NCBI GenBank assembly: GCA_037833965.1
Contig: AP031354.1
Coordinates: 25,336,001 to 25,400,000, forward strand
Reading direction: 5' to 3'
Source of the DNA: Marchantia polymorpha subsp. ruderalis
Taxonomy: Eukaryota; Streptophyta; Marchantiopsida; Marchantiales; Marchantiaceae
Length of the DNA: 64,000 nucleotides
A program made the position numbers and the translations under genes. The notes below the pieces were generated by a model. That model did not search any database, was not told the DNA's origin, and saw only the letters and a list, made by a program, of their open reading frames with translations. Positions 41,041 through 51,318 of this stretch are shown piece by piece (position 1 is the stretch's first letter; each line of letters begins with the position of its first letter).

Positions 41041-41547
41041 CAAACGAAGCAGCGATCTGTGAGTTATGGGCGTTGGGGTGACTGTTATAGATAGGCAAAG
41101 GTGGGAAAGAGTGTCTTTGGCGGGGGATGCCTTCGGCGGTGTGCGGAAGAAGATTTCGGATGGCGGATGTTGACGTGGTCATAAATAAAGACTGTACAGG
41201 TGTGGCAGTGGCGGCGGCGTGAAGTCAGGCGTGGAAATAGGACGGCGGGGCATGAAGTCGCACATGGGAACCAGGCCGTTGCCCATCATCGCAGGGACGG
41301 CATTCACGCGGGCTGTGGCTGACTCGGCCCTTGGACGTTAGAGAGGATTATTCGGCCTGCGAGCTGGGATTATGTGGTGTGCCATTGTGGGGAGACGCTG
41401 GTGGGATTGGTCGCTGGAATAGAGTGTGGATGTGAGTGATTTTTGCAAGGAAGTGGTGAGGATTAGGAAGGGAGTGTGGAGAGTTCGAAGTAAGAGGAAG
41501 CAACCTCTCGTGGGTGGAGAGTCGTATCGGAGAGTGAAATTAGATTG

Positions 41548-41740
41548 GGATCGGAGATTGAGGTGCAAAATCTGTGAGTGGGATCTGAGATTGAAGTGTA
41601 ATCTGTGAGTCGGATCCGAGATTGAAGTGTAATCTATGAGTGGGATCTGAGATTGAAGCAAAATTTGTGAGTGGGATCTGAGATTGAAGTGTAATCTGTG
41701 AGTGGGATCCGAGATTGAAGTGTAATCTGTGAGTGGGAGC
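41548..41740. repeat. 31-bp minisatellite, about six units
   Basis: Units of the form GAGTGGGATCTGAGATTGAA plus GTGTAATCTGT start at 41576, 41607, 41638, 41669 and 41700, with a diverged unit before and one after. They lie in the right half of the 2.9-kb insertion. Confidence 0.75.
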
Positions 41741-42214
41741 TGAGATCAGAGTGGAAGACCTGAGAATGGGAGCTGTGAGTGAAGCGAAATATGAGACTGA
41801 AATCTGACAGTCGGGATCTGAATTTGGAACTGAAGAGGGAGAGTTGAATCTGAGAAAGGAATCTGGTGGGGTCTGAAGGTGGAAGCTGAGAAATCGACAC
41901 TGAAATCTAAGTAAAAATTGGGAGTGGAACTCGGGGCTAGGATAGACCACAGCGGCTGTGGTATTGAGAAAGTCACCTAGAGTTGGGTTAGATCTTTATG
42001 TAACAAAGAGCTTGTCTGCTGCTCTAGTGGAAATAACAGACAGCAAGTTATTATTTTCAGTTCTGGATAATTTGTCTATGAAAGAGCAAGTGTTTATGAT
42101 CTCATTGTCTTGAATACACTTTGACCACATGGTTGAGATCAGAGAAGTTAGTCTATGGGAGCTCAAACCCCACCTGGACTACAAAGGCTGAAGGGTGGGG
42201 AGTTTAGGCTCACA

Positions 42215-44972
42215 GTCGGTTAGAACCTCTACTTAAGATTTCAGGGGGAAAGTTTCTCACGAGTACATTCAGAGGCTCTGCAGGTAGTGACTCCCAACTC
42301 GGCTTTTACGACCCTTTCACTAGTTTTTACTAGCGCAGGGCACCCGGGTTGGACTTCCTACTTCGGATGCGGTATCTTCGTCAAACCGAAGTCAGTCACA
42401 TGCGGTGAACAACACACTCAACTCACAAAACGGGCAGAGAATACAGGTCCGAACTGAGAAACTCAACTGAGAAAAGTTCCAGTGGCACACCATAGCAATC
42501 TATTGACGAGTTTGAATTCTCACTAGTCATTCCCATAAATACTACAGAGGTTTGCCCCGAGGGCGCCTTCTGCAGCGTAAACTGAATTACAACCAAGGCT
42601 TACTTGAAGTAACAAAACTTCACTTTGGCATTCAGGGGAAACATCCCGAGGAGTACAATCAGGAACAATCACCCGAAGGTGTAGGGACGAACTGTTCAAG
42701 TATCTAACCAGTTACTAGCTCTAAACATTCAGCAATCACCCGCAGGTGTAGATCCAAACTGCTCAAGTATCTAACCAGTACACTGGCTTTGAACATTCGG
42801 CCAAAGGCCTTCAGCTACAAAATGCGGTATCTTTGTCAAGCTGTAGCTCCTCTTGGGCGGTGACAGAACTAAGGACACAAAAACGCAGAGAAAATGAGTT
42901 CCTATTTTGCACCTCCGAAACTGGAAGAATCCCAAGGCAAGACGCCTTGAACTACTTTACACCATCTAAGTCCTAACTAACACTCTACGCCTGCACTACA
43001 CTACACTACGCTGCAAAAACCCTGCAGATCCTGTACTGTGCCTTTTGTGCGACGGACTGCCGCGCACTAACTCCCTACCAGACCAGTCTTCAGCTCGACT
43101 GCGCAATCCCAGCCGCCGCAACACCGCAGTCACCTCCGCCTCGAGGTTTGCCATGGCGTCCCGCAATCTTGACAGATATGCATCTAGCTTCTTAGCCACT
43201 CCCCGCCGGCTCCGACTGTCACCCGACATCAAACCCGCCGCACGAAGCTCTAACTCGCGCAATGTGAGTTTCTCCTGCGCAGCCACTTCCCAGAGGGTGT
43301 AACCTCTGAAACAGTGGTTGACTTGCTTCACCAACTCTTCCTTTGTGCGATTTGCCTCCCGCCGGCAATCGTCTTCAACCACTACCAACTACAACTCTGC
43401 GTCCGCACGTTGCGCTCTCAATTCGCCGCACTCCGATTGCAGTTTGCAGATTAACTCTTCATCCGCCTGGCGTGCAAGCTGACACTGTTCTAGCAACCGT
43501 GTCTGCTGCACGAGCTCCTCTGATAAAATTTGATTCTGAGTCTGCTCAGAATCCAGCTCATCCGCGAGCTTCGTTTTCTCCTTGGCAAACTCCTTCTTCG
43601 CCTCCTCAAACTTCTCATCGCGCACCTGGTCGACGGCCTTCTGCAGCTTCCGCGAAAGAGCAATGTGACCACGCAGGTGCTCGTTCTTCAATTGTAGATC
43701 CTTGATGTCCCCATCTAAGCGTGCCAACAACTTGCTGGTTCGGACTTTACTGCGAGTCCGCCTGCGCACTAATTCGACGTAGGACCCAGGTTGGCGGAGG
43801 TCTGCGTACTTCGTCACCTTGCGATCGAGATACCTCAGCAGAGGTACCACTTGCTCGCATAGTGCCGCCGTTGGCGTGCCTACCACCGATTGCTCCTCCT
43901 CTTCGTCCGAGCCCGATTCTCCTTCTCCGTCATCCTCCGAATTGAGGATTTCGGTCGCCACTAAATTCCTTGGCGATTCTTGGGAGTTGGGCTACGTAGC
44001 GTCTGCGTCTGCTGCTGCTGCCGCCGCACTGCTCCCGGCCAAAATGTCTAAAGCGGTGAAGGATCCTGTTTTTGACAAGTTCGCACCGCCCGCCCGATCT
44101 GTTACTACCAACGCCTCAGCGCCGAAGGCGTCCACCGCCGAAGGTGTTTGTGCCGAAGGCACACGTGCCTCCTCCTTCTCCTTGTCATCTTGCTACTTTG
44201 ATAGGTCCTTCGCCGAAGGCGCATCTGCCGGCGGCGCTTCCGCCGAAGGCGGTTGAGCCGAAGGCGCACCTTCCGGCGGTCCTTCTGCCGAAGGCACTTG
44301 CCCCGAAGGCTCATTTTCCGCCGGCTCCTTTCATTTCCTCCGCTGCGCCAAAGGCGCTTGAGCCGAAGGCTCCAGCCCCGAAGGCGAGTCCGCGAACGGT
44401 ATTCGCGCGGAACATCTATCCGTCGCCGGCACGTTCGTCGGTGCCGCGTGTCGTCTCTCCTGGCCCGAAGGCTGTCTTGCTTCCGCCGAAGGCGTCCGTG
44501 CCTTCGGCGTAGGGAGTTCCGTTGATCCCTCTACAGTCCGTGTGTTCCCATCCTCTTCAAAGGATGGTGACTCCTCTCCTGCGGCACGCCTTGTCTCTGC
44601 GCTACTAGGAGGCAACACGAGCCTGCGTGCTTTCTGCTTCGGCCGACTGCAGAGCTCGTGCAGTGGCCGCTTCCGTTTGAGAGCAGCCGATGTTGGCTCT
44701 TCTCTGCGTCTTGCTTCCATCTCCGCTTCCGTGGCACTCGCGCTGCAAGTGATTCTTCTTCAGCTCTCGGTAGGGCTGGTGGCGTGGAGGTAGGATTCTC
44801 TTTCTCGTCGGTGTCAACCTCGACGTCCTTCACATATCGCCCGGGATAACTGCGTGACAGCAATGGAAACTTAACTCGCTCGGTCGCAGTTAGACAACCC
44901 ATCGACCGTTAAAAATTGATCAAGAAGGGGGAGAGGTGATTGATCGACCCCCCTTCTCCTCAAACGCATGCT
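42215..44972 (-). repeat. Left-arm LTR, second piece (truncated in the ORF)
   Basis: Continues the LTR from the GTCGG duplication through R-U5, a decayed TATA position near 42957 and the C-terminal and middle parts of the LTR ORF. It is cut at about 44972 inside the N-terminal domain, where an inverted second LTR begins. Identity with the right arm is high but clearly below that of the two element A LTRs. Confidence 0.8.
42996..44960 (-). pseudogene. LTR ORF remnant, left arm
   Basis: Homologous to residues about 250-1044 of the element A LTR protein. It keeps CEQVVPLLRYLDRK, the coiled coil, and RRLGLRSRAEDW near the end, plus the Arg/Ala-rich middle. An in-frame TAG at 43389-43391 interrupts the coiled coil where other copies have Gln, and frame changes occur around 43960-44720. 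The N-terminal domain is truncated at HAFEEKGG by the inversion breakpoint. Confidence 0.75.
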
Positions 44973-47900
44973 GCGGTACAGGACCCGGGACTACAAGGAT
45001 CGCTACAGCAGAAATGTCGCGGTAGCACTTCTCCAACTCTTGCAGCCGCACAGGACCACATACATCACTTCTTGACAAGTGTCTTTCATGGAGCTGGCGT
45101 TGGTCGGAGCTCCGATTCACTGGTCGCGCATCTTATGGAAGATAACGCGGCAGCATGCGTTTGAGGAGGAGGGGGGATCGATCAATCACCTCTCCCCCTT
45201 CTTCATCAACTTTTATCGGTCGATGGGTTGCCTAACCGCTACCGAGCGTGTTCAATTCCCACTACTATCACTTAGCAATCCCGAGAGGTATGTGAAGGAT
45301 GTCGAGGTCGACACCGACGCGGAAGAGACTCTTGCCTCCACGCCACCAACCCAACAGAATGCGGGAAGGGAAACATTCGCAGCGCGAGTGCCGCGGAAGC
45401 GAAGATGGAAGGGAGAAGCAGAGAAGGGCCAACATCAAGATTCGACTGTTCTCAAACGGAAGCGGCCACTGGAGGAGCTCTACAGTCGGCCGAAGCAGAA
45501 AGCACGTAGGCTCGTATTGCCTGCAAGTAGCGCGGAGACAAGACGTGCCGCCGGAGAGAAGGAGACACCCTCCTTAGAGGAGGATGGGAACACGCGGACG
45601 GCAGAGGGGTCAGCAGACCTCCCTATGCCAAATGCACGGACGCCTTCGGCGGAAGCAAGACGGCCTTCGGGTCAACAGAGACGACACGCGGCACCGAGGA
45701 ATGTGCCGGCAACGGATAGGAGTTCCGCACGAGCACCGTACGCGAACCTCCTCGCCTTCGAGGCTGGGACCTTCGGCTCGAGCGCCTTCGGCGCAGCGGA
45801 GGAAGTGAAAGGAGCCGGCGGAAGATACGCCTTCGGCGCAAGGGCCTTCGGGCCAAGGAGTTGCGAGTAGGGAGCCGGCGGGGAAGGCGTCTTGGGCGGT
45901 AAGTCCGCCGGAAGGTGCGCCTTCGGCTCAAGGGCCTTCGGGCCAAGGGACTTCAGGCGAGCCGCCTTCGGCGCTGCGCCTTCAGCTCAAGGGCCTTCGG
46001 GCCAAGGGACTTCAGGCGAGCCGCCTTCGGCGCTGCGCCTTCGGCGGAGGCACCTTCGGAGCATGACCTACCGAAGAAGCAGGACCTAACGGAGGAGCGG
46101 ACTGACAGTCGGAAGGAAGAAACACGTGTGCGCGCTGCACAATTGCAATCCGCACAAACACCTTCCGCACGAACGCCTTCAGCGATGCGGAGTTGGTAGA
46201 AGCCGGACGGGCGGGCGGTGCGAGTTTGGCACAACCAAAATCTCCCACCGCCTTAAACATTCTGGCCGGAAGCAGTGAGGCAGCAGCGGCAACAGTGGTA
46301 GCAGACGACGCAAACACTACGAAGCCCCACTCACGAGAGTTGCCAGAGAATTCAATGGCGACCGAAATCCTCAATTCGGAGGATGACGAGGGAGGAGAGA
46401 CGGGATCGGGATCGAGTAAAGGAGGAACAATCGGTGGCAGGCACGCCGACGGCGGCACTCTGCGAGCAGGTGGTACCTCTGTTGAGGTATCTTGATTGCA
46501 AGGTGACGAAGTATGCAGACCCGCGCCAGCCTGGGTCCTACGTCGAGTTAGTGGGTAGGCGGACTCGCACTAAAGTCCGCACCCGCAAGTTGTTGGCACG
46601 TCTGGATGGGGACATTAAAGATTTGCGGAAGAAGAATGAGTGTCTGCTGGGCCACATTACTCTTACGCGGAAGATGCACCAGGTCGTCGACAAGTTGAAA
46701 GATGAGAAACTTGAAGAGGCGACGAAGGAGTTCGCCAAGGACAAGGCGAAGCTCGCAGATGAGCTGGATTCTGAGCAGACTCAGAATCGAATTTTGTTAG
46801 AGGAGCTCATGCGGCAGACACGGTTGCTGGAGCAGTGTCAGCTCGCACGTCATGCGGATGAAGAATTAATCCGCAAACTGCAATGAGAGTGCGGGAAATT
46901 GAAAGCACAGCGTGCGGACGCTGAATTGCAGTTAGTAGTAGTTAAAGACGATCGCCGACGGGAGGTAGATCGCACGAAAGAGGAGTTGGCGAGGCGAGTC
47001 AACCACTGCCTCAGAGGCTACACCCACTGGGAAGTGGCGGAGCAGGAGAAACTCACACTGCGAGAGTTAGAGCTTTGTGCGGCGGGTTTGATGTCGGGTG
47101 ACAGTCGGAGCCGGCGGCGAGTGGGAAAGAAGTTAGATTTGTTTCTTTCAAGGTCGCGGGACGCCATGGCCACCCTCGAGACAGAGGTTACTGCGGTGTT
47201 GCGGCGGCTGGGACTGCGCAGTCGAGCTGAAGACTGCTCGGGTAGGGAGTTAATGCGCGGCAGTCCGTCGCGCAGAAGGTGAAGCACGGGATCTGTAGAG
47301 TGTAGCGTAGCGTGGTTCCGTGCAGGCGTGTAGTGAAGTGTAGTGTTAGTTAGGACTTAGAGGGTATAAAGTAGTTCAAGGCGTCTTGCCTTGGGATTCC
47401 TCCAGTTTCGGAAGTGCAAATCAGGAACTCATTTTCTCTGCGTGTTTGTGCCCTTAGTTCTGTCACCACGCAAGAGGAGCTACAACTTGGCGATCCGCAT
47501 TTTGTAGCTTAAGGCCTTCGGCCAAATGTTTAGAGCTAGTGTACTGGTTAGAGACTTGAGTAGTTCGGATCTACACCTGCGGGTGATTGCAGATGCTCAG
47601 AGCCAGTTACTAGTTAGATACTTGAACAGTTTCCCCTTACACTTTCGAGTGATTGTTTCTAATTGTACTCCTTCGGGATTTTTCCCCTGAATGCCAAAGT
47701 GAAGTTTTGTTACTTCGAGTAAGCCTTGGTTGTAATTCAAGTTACGCTGCAGCAGGTGCCTTCAGGGCAACCCCTGTAGTATTTCTGGAAATGACAAGTG
47801 CCTAAGAATTCAAACTCTTCAATAGACTGTTATGGTGTGCTACTGGATCGTTTCTCAATTGAGTCTCTCAGTTCGGACCTGTGTTCTCTACGCGTTTTGT

Positions 47901-48117
47901 GAGTTGAGTGTGTTGTTCACCGCGTGTGAGTGACTTTGATCTGAAGTAGGAAGTCCAATCCGGGTTCCCTATGCTAGCAGAAACTAGTGGAAGGGTTGTA
48001 AAAGCCGGAGTTGGAAGTCACTACCCGCAGATCTGCTGAGTGTAATCGCTAGAGAGTTCCCCCCTGAAATCTCAAGTAGAGGCCCTAACCGACCTCGGAG
48101 TTGTGTTTCTATAGTTT

Positions 48118-48155
<38 letters not shown>

Positions 48156-48361
48156 GAGTGAACTACGCTGCACTGTGCAAACTCCGAGTGATATCTGAGT
48201 GGACACTTGCAGTATTTCCGGGAGTGACAGTCGCTTGAGAATTCAAACTCTTCAATAGTCTGTTAAATGTGACACTTTGTACTCTGTGTGTTGCCTCTCT
48301 CCCTGTGGGTTCGACCTTTCTACCACAATATTGCAGTTTTAGCCTTTGGTGGGTTATTACA
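44973..48361 (+). repeat. Right-arm LTR (inverted relative to the left arm)
   Basis: Plus-oriented LTR from within the ORF (RTRDYKDR block at about 44985) to GGGTTATTACA at 48361. TATA box at 47365-47371, (TG)n tract at 48122-48155. It is followed by TAAGAAGCCGACAACTTCTT (48362-48381), the spacer that in element A separates the 5' LTR from the primer site, so this was a 5' LTR whose internal part has been lost. With the left arm it forms a head-to-head inverted repeat. Confidence 0.85.
44975..47282 (+). pseudogene. LTR ORF remnant, right arm
   Basis: Covers residues about 205-1044 of the element A LTR protein. N-terminal domain blocks (RTRDYKDR, GAPIHWSRIL, GGSINHLSPF) are followed by a Pro/Arg-rich middle, MATEILNSEDD, CEQVVPLLRYLD, the coiled coil and RRLGLRSRAED. 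Breaks include an in-frame stop in the N-terminal domain (TGA at about 45074), a frameshift near 46400 and a TGA at 46884-46886 (the Gln codon is followed directly by it). Although broken, the helical blocks and coiled coil remain well preserved. Confidence 0.75.
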
Positions 48362-48382
48362 TAAGAAGCCGACAACTTCTTT

Positions 48383-49136
48383 AGGTAGTTAGGATTTTAG
48401 AGTGTATAAAGTAGTCCAACGCGTTGGCCTTGGAGGATTTTCCAGTTTCGGAAGTTCAATTAAGGAAATAGTTTCCTCTGCGCGTTTGTGTCTTTTGTTC
48501 TGTCACCGCGCAAGAGGAGTTATAGATTGTCGAAGTTACCGCAGCCTACAGCCGAAGGCCTTCGTCCGAGCGTTCAGAGCTAGCGTAGTCTAGTCAGGAT
48601 CTAAGCAAGTTTGGACTTACACCTTTGGACGATTTTTCCTGTTTGTATTCCTTCAAGATTTTCTGTATTCTCTGCCCGTTTTGTGAGTTGAGTGTGTTGT
48701 TCACCGCGTGAGAGAGACTTCGGTTTGACGAAGGTACCGCATCCGAAGTAGGAGTTCCAACCGAATGCTCTACACTAGTAGTGGCTAGTGACATGGTTTA
48801 AGCAAGTTCGGAGTTGGTGTCTGCCTCCAGAATCCTGAGTGCACTTTTGGGAAATTTTCCCCCCTGAATCTTAGATGAAGGTCCTAACCGACCTCTGAGT
48901 TGTGCATTTACAATTTTAGGTGTGTGTTGGAGTGTACTACGTTGCATTGTGTGTCCTCCGAGTGACCTCCGAGTTGAACACTTGCAGTATTTTTGGGAGT
49001 GACAGTAGCCTGAGAATTCAAACTCCTCAATAGATTGTTAAAACGTTACACTTTGTACTCTTTGTGTTGTTCTTGTCCCTGTGGGTTCGATCCTTTGCTG
49101 TTATACTGCAATTTAGCCTTGGGTGGGCTATCACAT
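48383..49136 (+). repeat. LTR fragment (TATA to end), plus orientation
   Basis: Joins the previous LTR's spacer at 48383. It begins just upstream of a TATA box (48405-48411), passes through R-U5 with the CCTCCGAGTGACCTCCGAG block, and ends GGGTGGGCTATCACA at 49136. The U3 is missing. Confidence 0.75.
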
Positions 49137-51318
49137 GACTGCAGGCAGCAGCGCGGATACGGGACAAGCTGCAATTTTGAAGGGATCACCTTACTCAGAG
49201 GAGGAGGATGTGAGTATAGGAGTTCTTGGGAGGTCGACTAACCTCCTTGTGCCGAAGGCACATGTGCCTTCGGAAGAAGCACGTAGGCCTTCGGGTCAGA
49301 GAGATAGGCTTGCGGCGACGGCAAGAGTGCCTGCGCTAGAGATGTGCTTGCCTTTAGAGCAAGTGCCGTTCGAAGAAGCGCCTTCGGAGCAAGGGCGTTC
49401 GAGGCAAGTGCCGTTTAAGGAGGTGCCTTCGGAGGAGGCGTCTTCGGCGCTGAGACCCTCAGCGAACATTCCTACGGCTGAAGGCAGGGAGTACAAAGGC
49501 AGGGATGCGGGGACACGTGTGCCTTCTGCGGAAGGAGCAAACGAGCTACCTTTGGCGGAACCAGAGTGGGAGGATTTAGCAGCTCCAACTGGGGTAGGTT
49601 CTCCCATCCGGTTGGAGATGTTAGCAGGGCATGAAGTGGAGGCCGCAGCAGAGGAGGCTATGAGGCCTAGCGCTAGAGAATCATCCAGGATTTTGGCACC
49701 AACAGAAAATCTTGGAGTCAAGAGAAGACACGCCTTCGGAGGAAAACGAAGTGCAGTTGGTGCGAGGCACGCCGACCGGAGTGCTGTGTGAGCAGGTGGT
49801 ACGACTACTCCGGTACCTTGATCGCAAGGTGACCAAGTACGGGGATCCCCGCCAGGGTGGATCCTACGTTGAGCTGGTCCAAAATCGGACGCGGATCAAA
49901 GTGGCGGCGAATCTTGAGTTGATTGCCCAAGACCAAAAGTACCGGAACTTAGATGAGCGTTATAACTTTCTGCAGGATCAATGGGCCTTAGCCCAGAAAC
50001 TGCAAAAGGCGGCGCTTAAGCTGCGGGATGAGATGGTGGCGAATGCACGGCACAAAGCATCGTGCAAAGGTCTAGACAGACTCGAGCGTCAAGCAAGTTC
50101 AAATCCGCAATCTGGCAGATGAGCTCGTGCGGAAGACGCAGACGTTAGAGAAGAGCGAGGCTGCGAGGAGGGCGGATGAGGAGTTGCTGGGAAGACTGCA
50201 GTTGCAGTGCAAAGAATTGAGGGCGCAGCGGGCGGCAGCGAAAGTACAGTTAGCCGAGGTGGAAGACCACAACCGGCGCGCGGCAGATTGCATGCTGGAG
50301 TAATTAGTTGTGCGGGTTGACCGATGTCTGAGGAGTTATGCTCACTGGGAGGTTGCGACCCGGGAGAGGGTGACGTTGCGCGAACTCGAGATGTGCGCGA
50401 GTGACTTGATGGCTGGCGACGGACGAAGTCGGCGGCGAGTGGCGAAGCGATTGGAGTCATTCCTCTCCAGGTCGCGAGATGCTATTGCGAACCTCGAGGC
50501 GGATGTGACCGAAGTGTTAAGGCGGCTAGGACTGCGTAGGCGAGCATACGAGTGGACGGGTAGGAAATTAGTGGATCGCCGGCCGACTCATAGGAGGCAT
50601 AGTCGATGAAGTAGAATTAGTTATTTAGGATTTTAGATTGTATAAAGTAGTCCAAGGAGTTGGCCTTGGAGGATTTTCTAGTTTCGCGAGTTCAGCTTAG
50701 GAAGTCGTTTTCTTTGCGTGTTTGTGTCTTTTGTTTTGTCACTGCGCAAGAGGAGTTATAGATTGTCAAAGTTACCGCATCCTATAGTGTAAGGCCTTTG
50801 TCCGAGCGTTCTTAGCTAGCGTAGGCTAGCTAGGATTTAAGCAAGTTTGAACTTACACCTTCAGACAATTTTCCTTGTAAATATTCCTTTGGGATTTTCC
50901 CCCTTAATACCAAAGTGAAGTTTTGTTAACTTTAGAGTAAGAATTGGTTGAGTTCAAGTTGAGTGTGAGAGTGTGTTAAGATGCTCAAGGTGCCTTGGGG
51001 GTAGCCTTTGCAGTACTTATGGGAATGACAATTGCCTAAGATTTCGAACTCGTCAATAGACTGTTAAGACGTAACACTTGGTCTTTTCTCACTTTGGTTT
51101 CTCAGTTCGGACTTCTGTATTCTCTGCGCGTTTTGTGAGTTGAGTGTGTTGTTCACCGCGTAAGAGTGACTTTGGTTTGATGAAGGTACCGCATCCAAAG
51201 TAGGGATTCCAATCCAAATTTTCTGTACTAGTAGTTGGCTAGTGACAGGATTGAAGCAAATTGGGAACTGGTATCTACCTGCAGGTCCCCTACGTGTACC
51301 CTTGGAAAATTCCCCCCC
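49137..51318 (+). repeat. LTR fragment with ORF part, plus orientation
   Basis: Starts abruptly in the middle of the LTR ORF and runs through a TATA box (50641-50647) into R-U5, where it is cut at a C-run by the next LTR start (51319). It belongs to a somewhat different subfamily from A, to judge from the ORF sequence. Confidence 0.75.
49140..50609 (+). pseudogene. LTR ORF remnant, middle and C-terminal part
   Basis: Three frames in sequence carry the homology: 49140-49790 (Pro/Glu/Ala-rich middle with PSEEA and PFEEAPSEQG repeats), 49712-50060 (CEQVVRLLRYLDRKVTKYGD and the start of the coiled coil) and 50310-50609 (SYAHWEVATRERVTLRELE and RRLGLRR). Shifts occur near 49730 and 50065, and a stop at 50300-50302. 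The middle part differs strongly from the element A version while the end parts are conserved, which fits a protein with two conserved domains and a free linker. Confidence 0.7.

Larger units (their letters stand above)
39311..42214. mobile_element. 2.9-kb insertion with TG...CA ends, probably a solo LTR of a second family
   Basis: Ends are TGTGAGC and GCTCACA (perfect 7-bp inverted termini), flanked by GTCGG at 39306-39310 and 42215-42219. That duplication and the continuity of LTR sequence outside prove insertion. No gag or pol is present, as in a solo LTR. It contains two copies of the 606-bp-type repeat (39842-41040) and a 31-bp minisatellite. A long open frame is absent. A non-autonomous element is the alternative. 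Confidence 0.8.
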
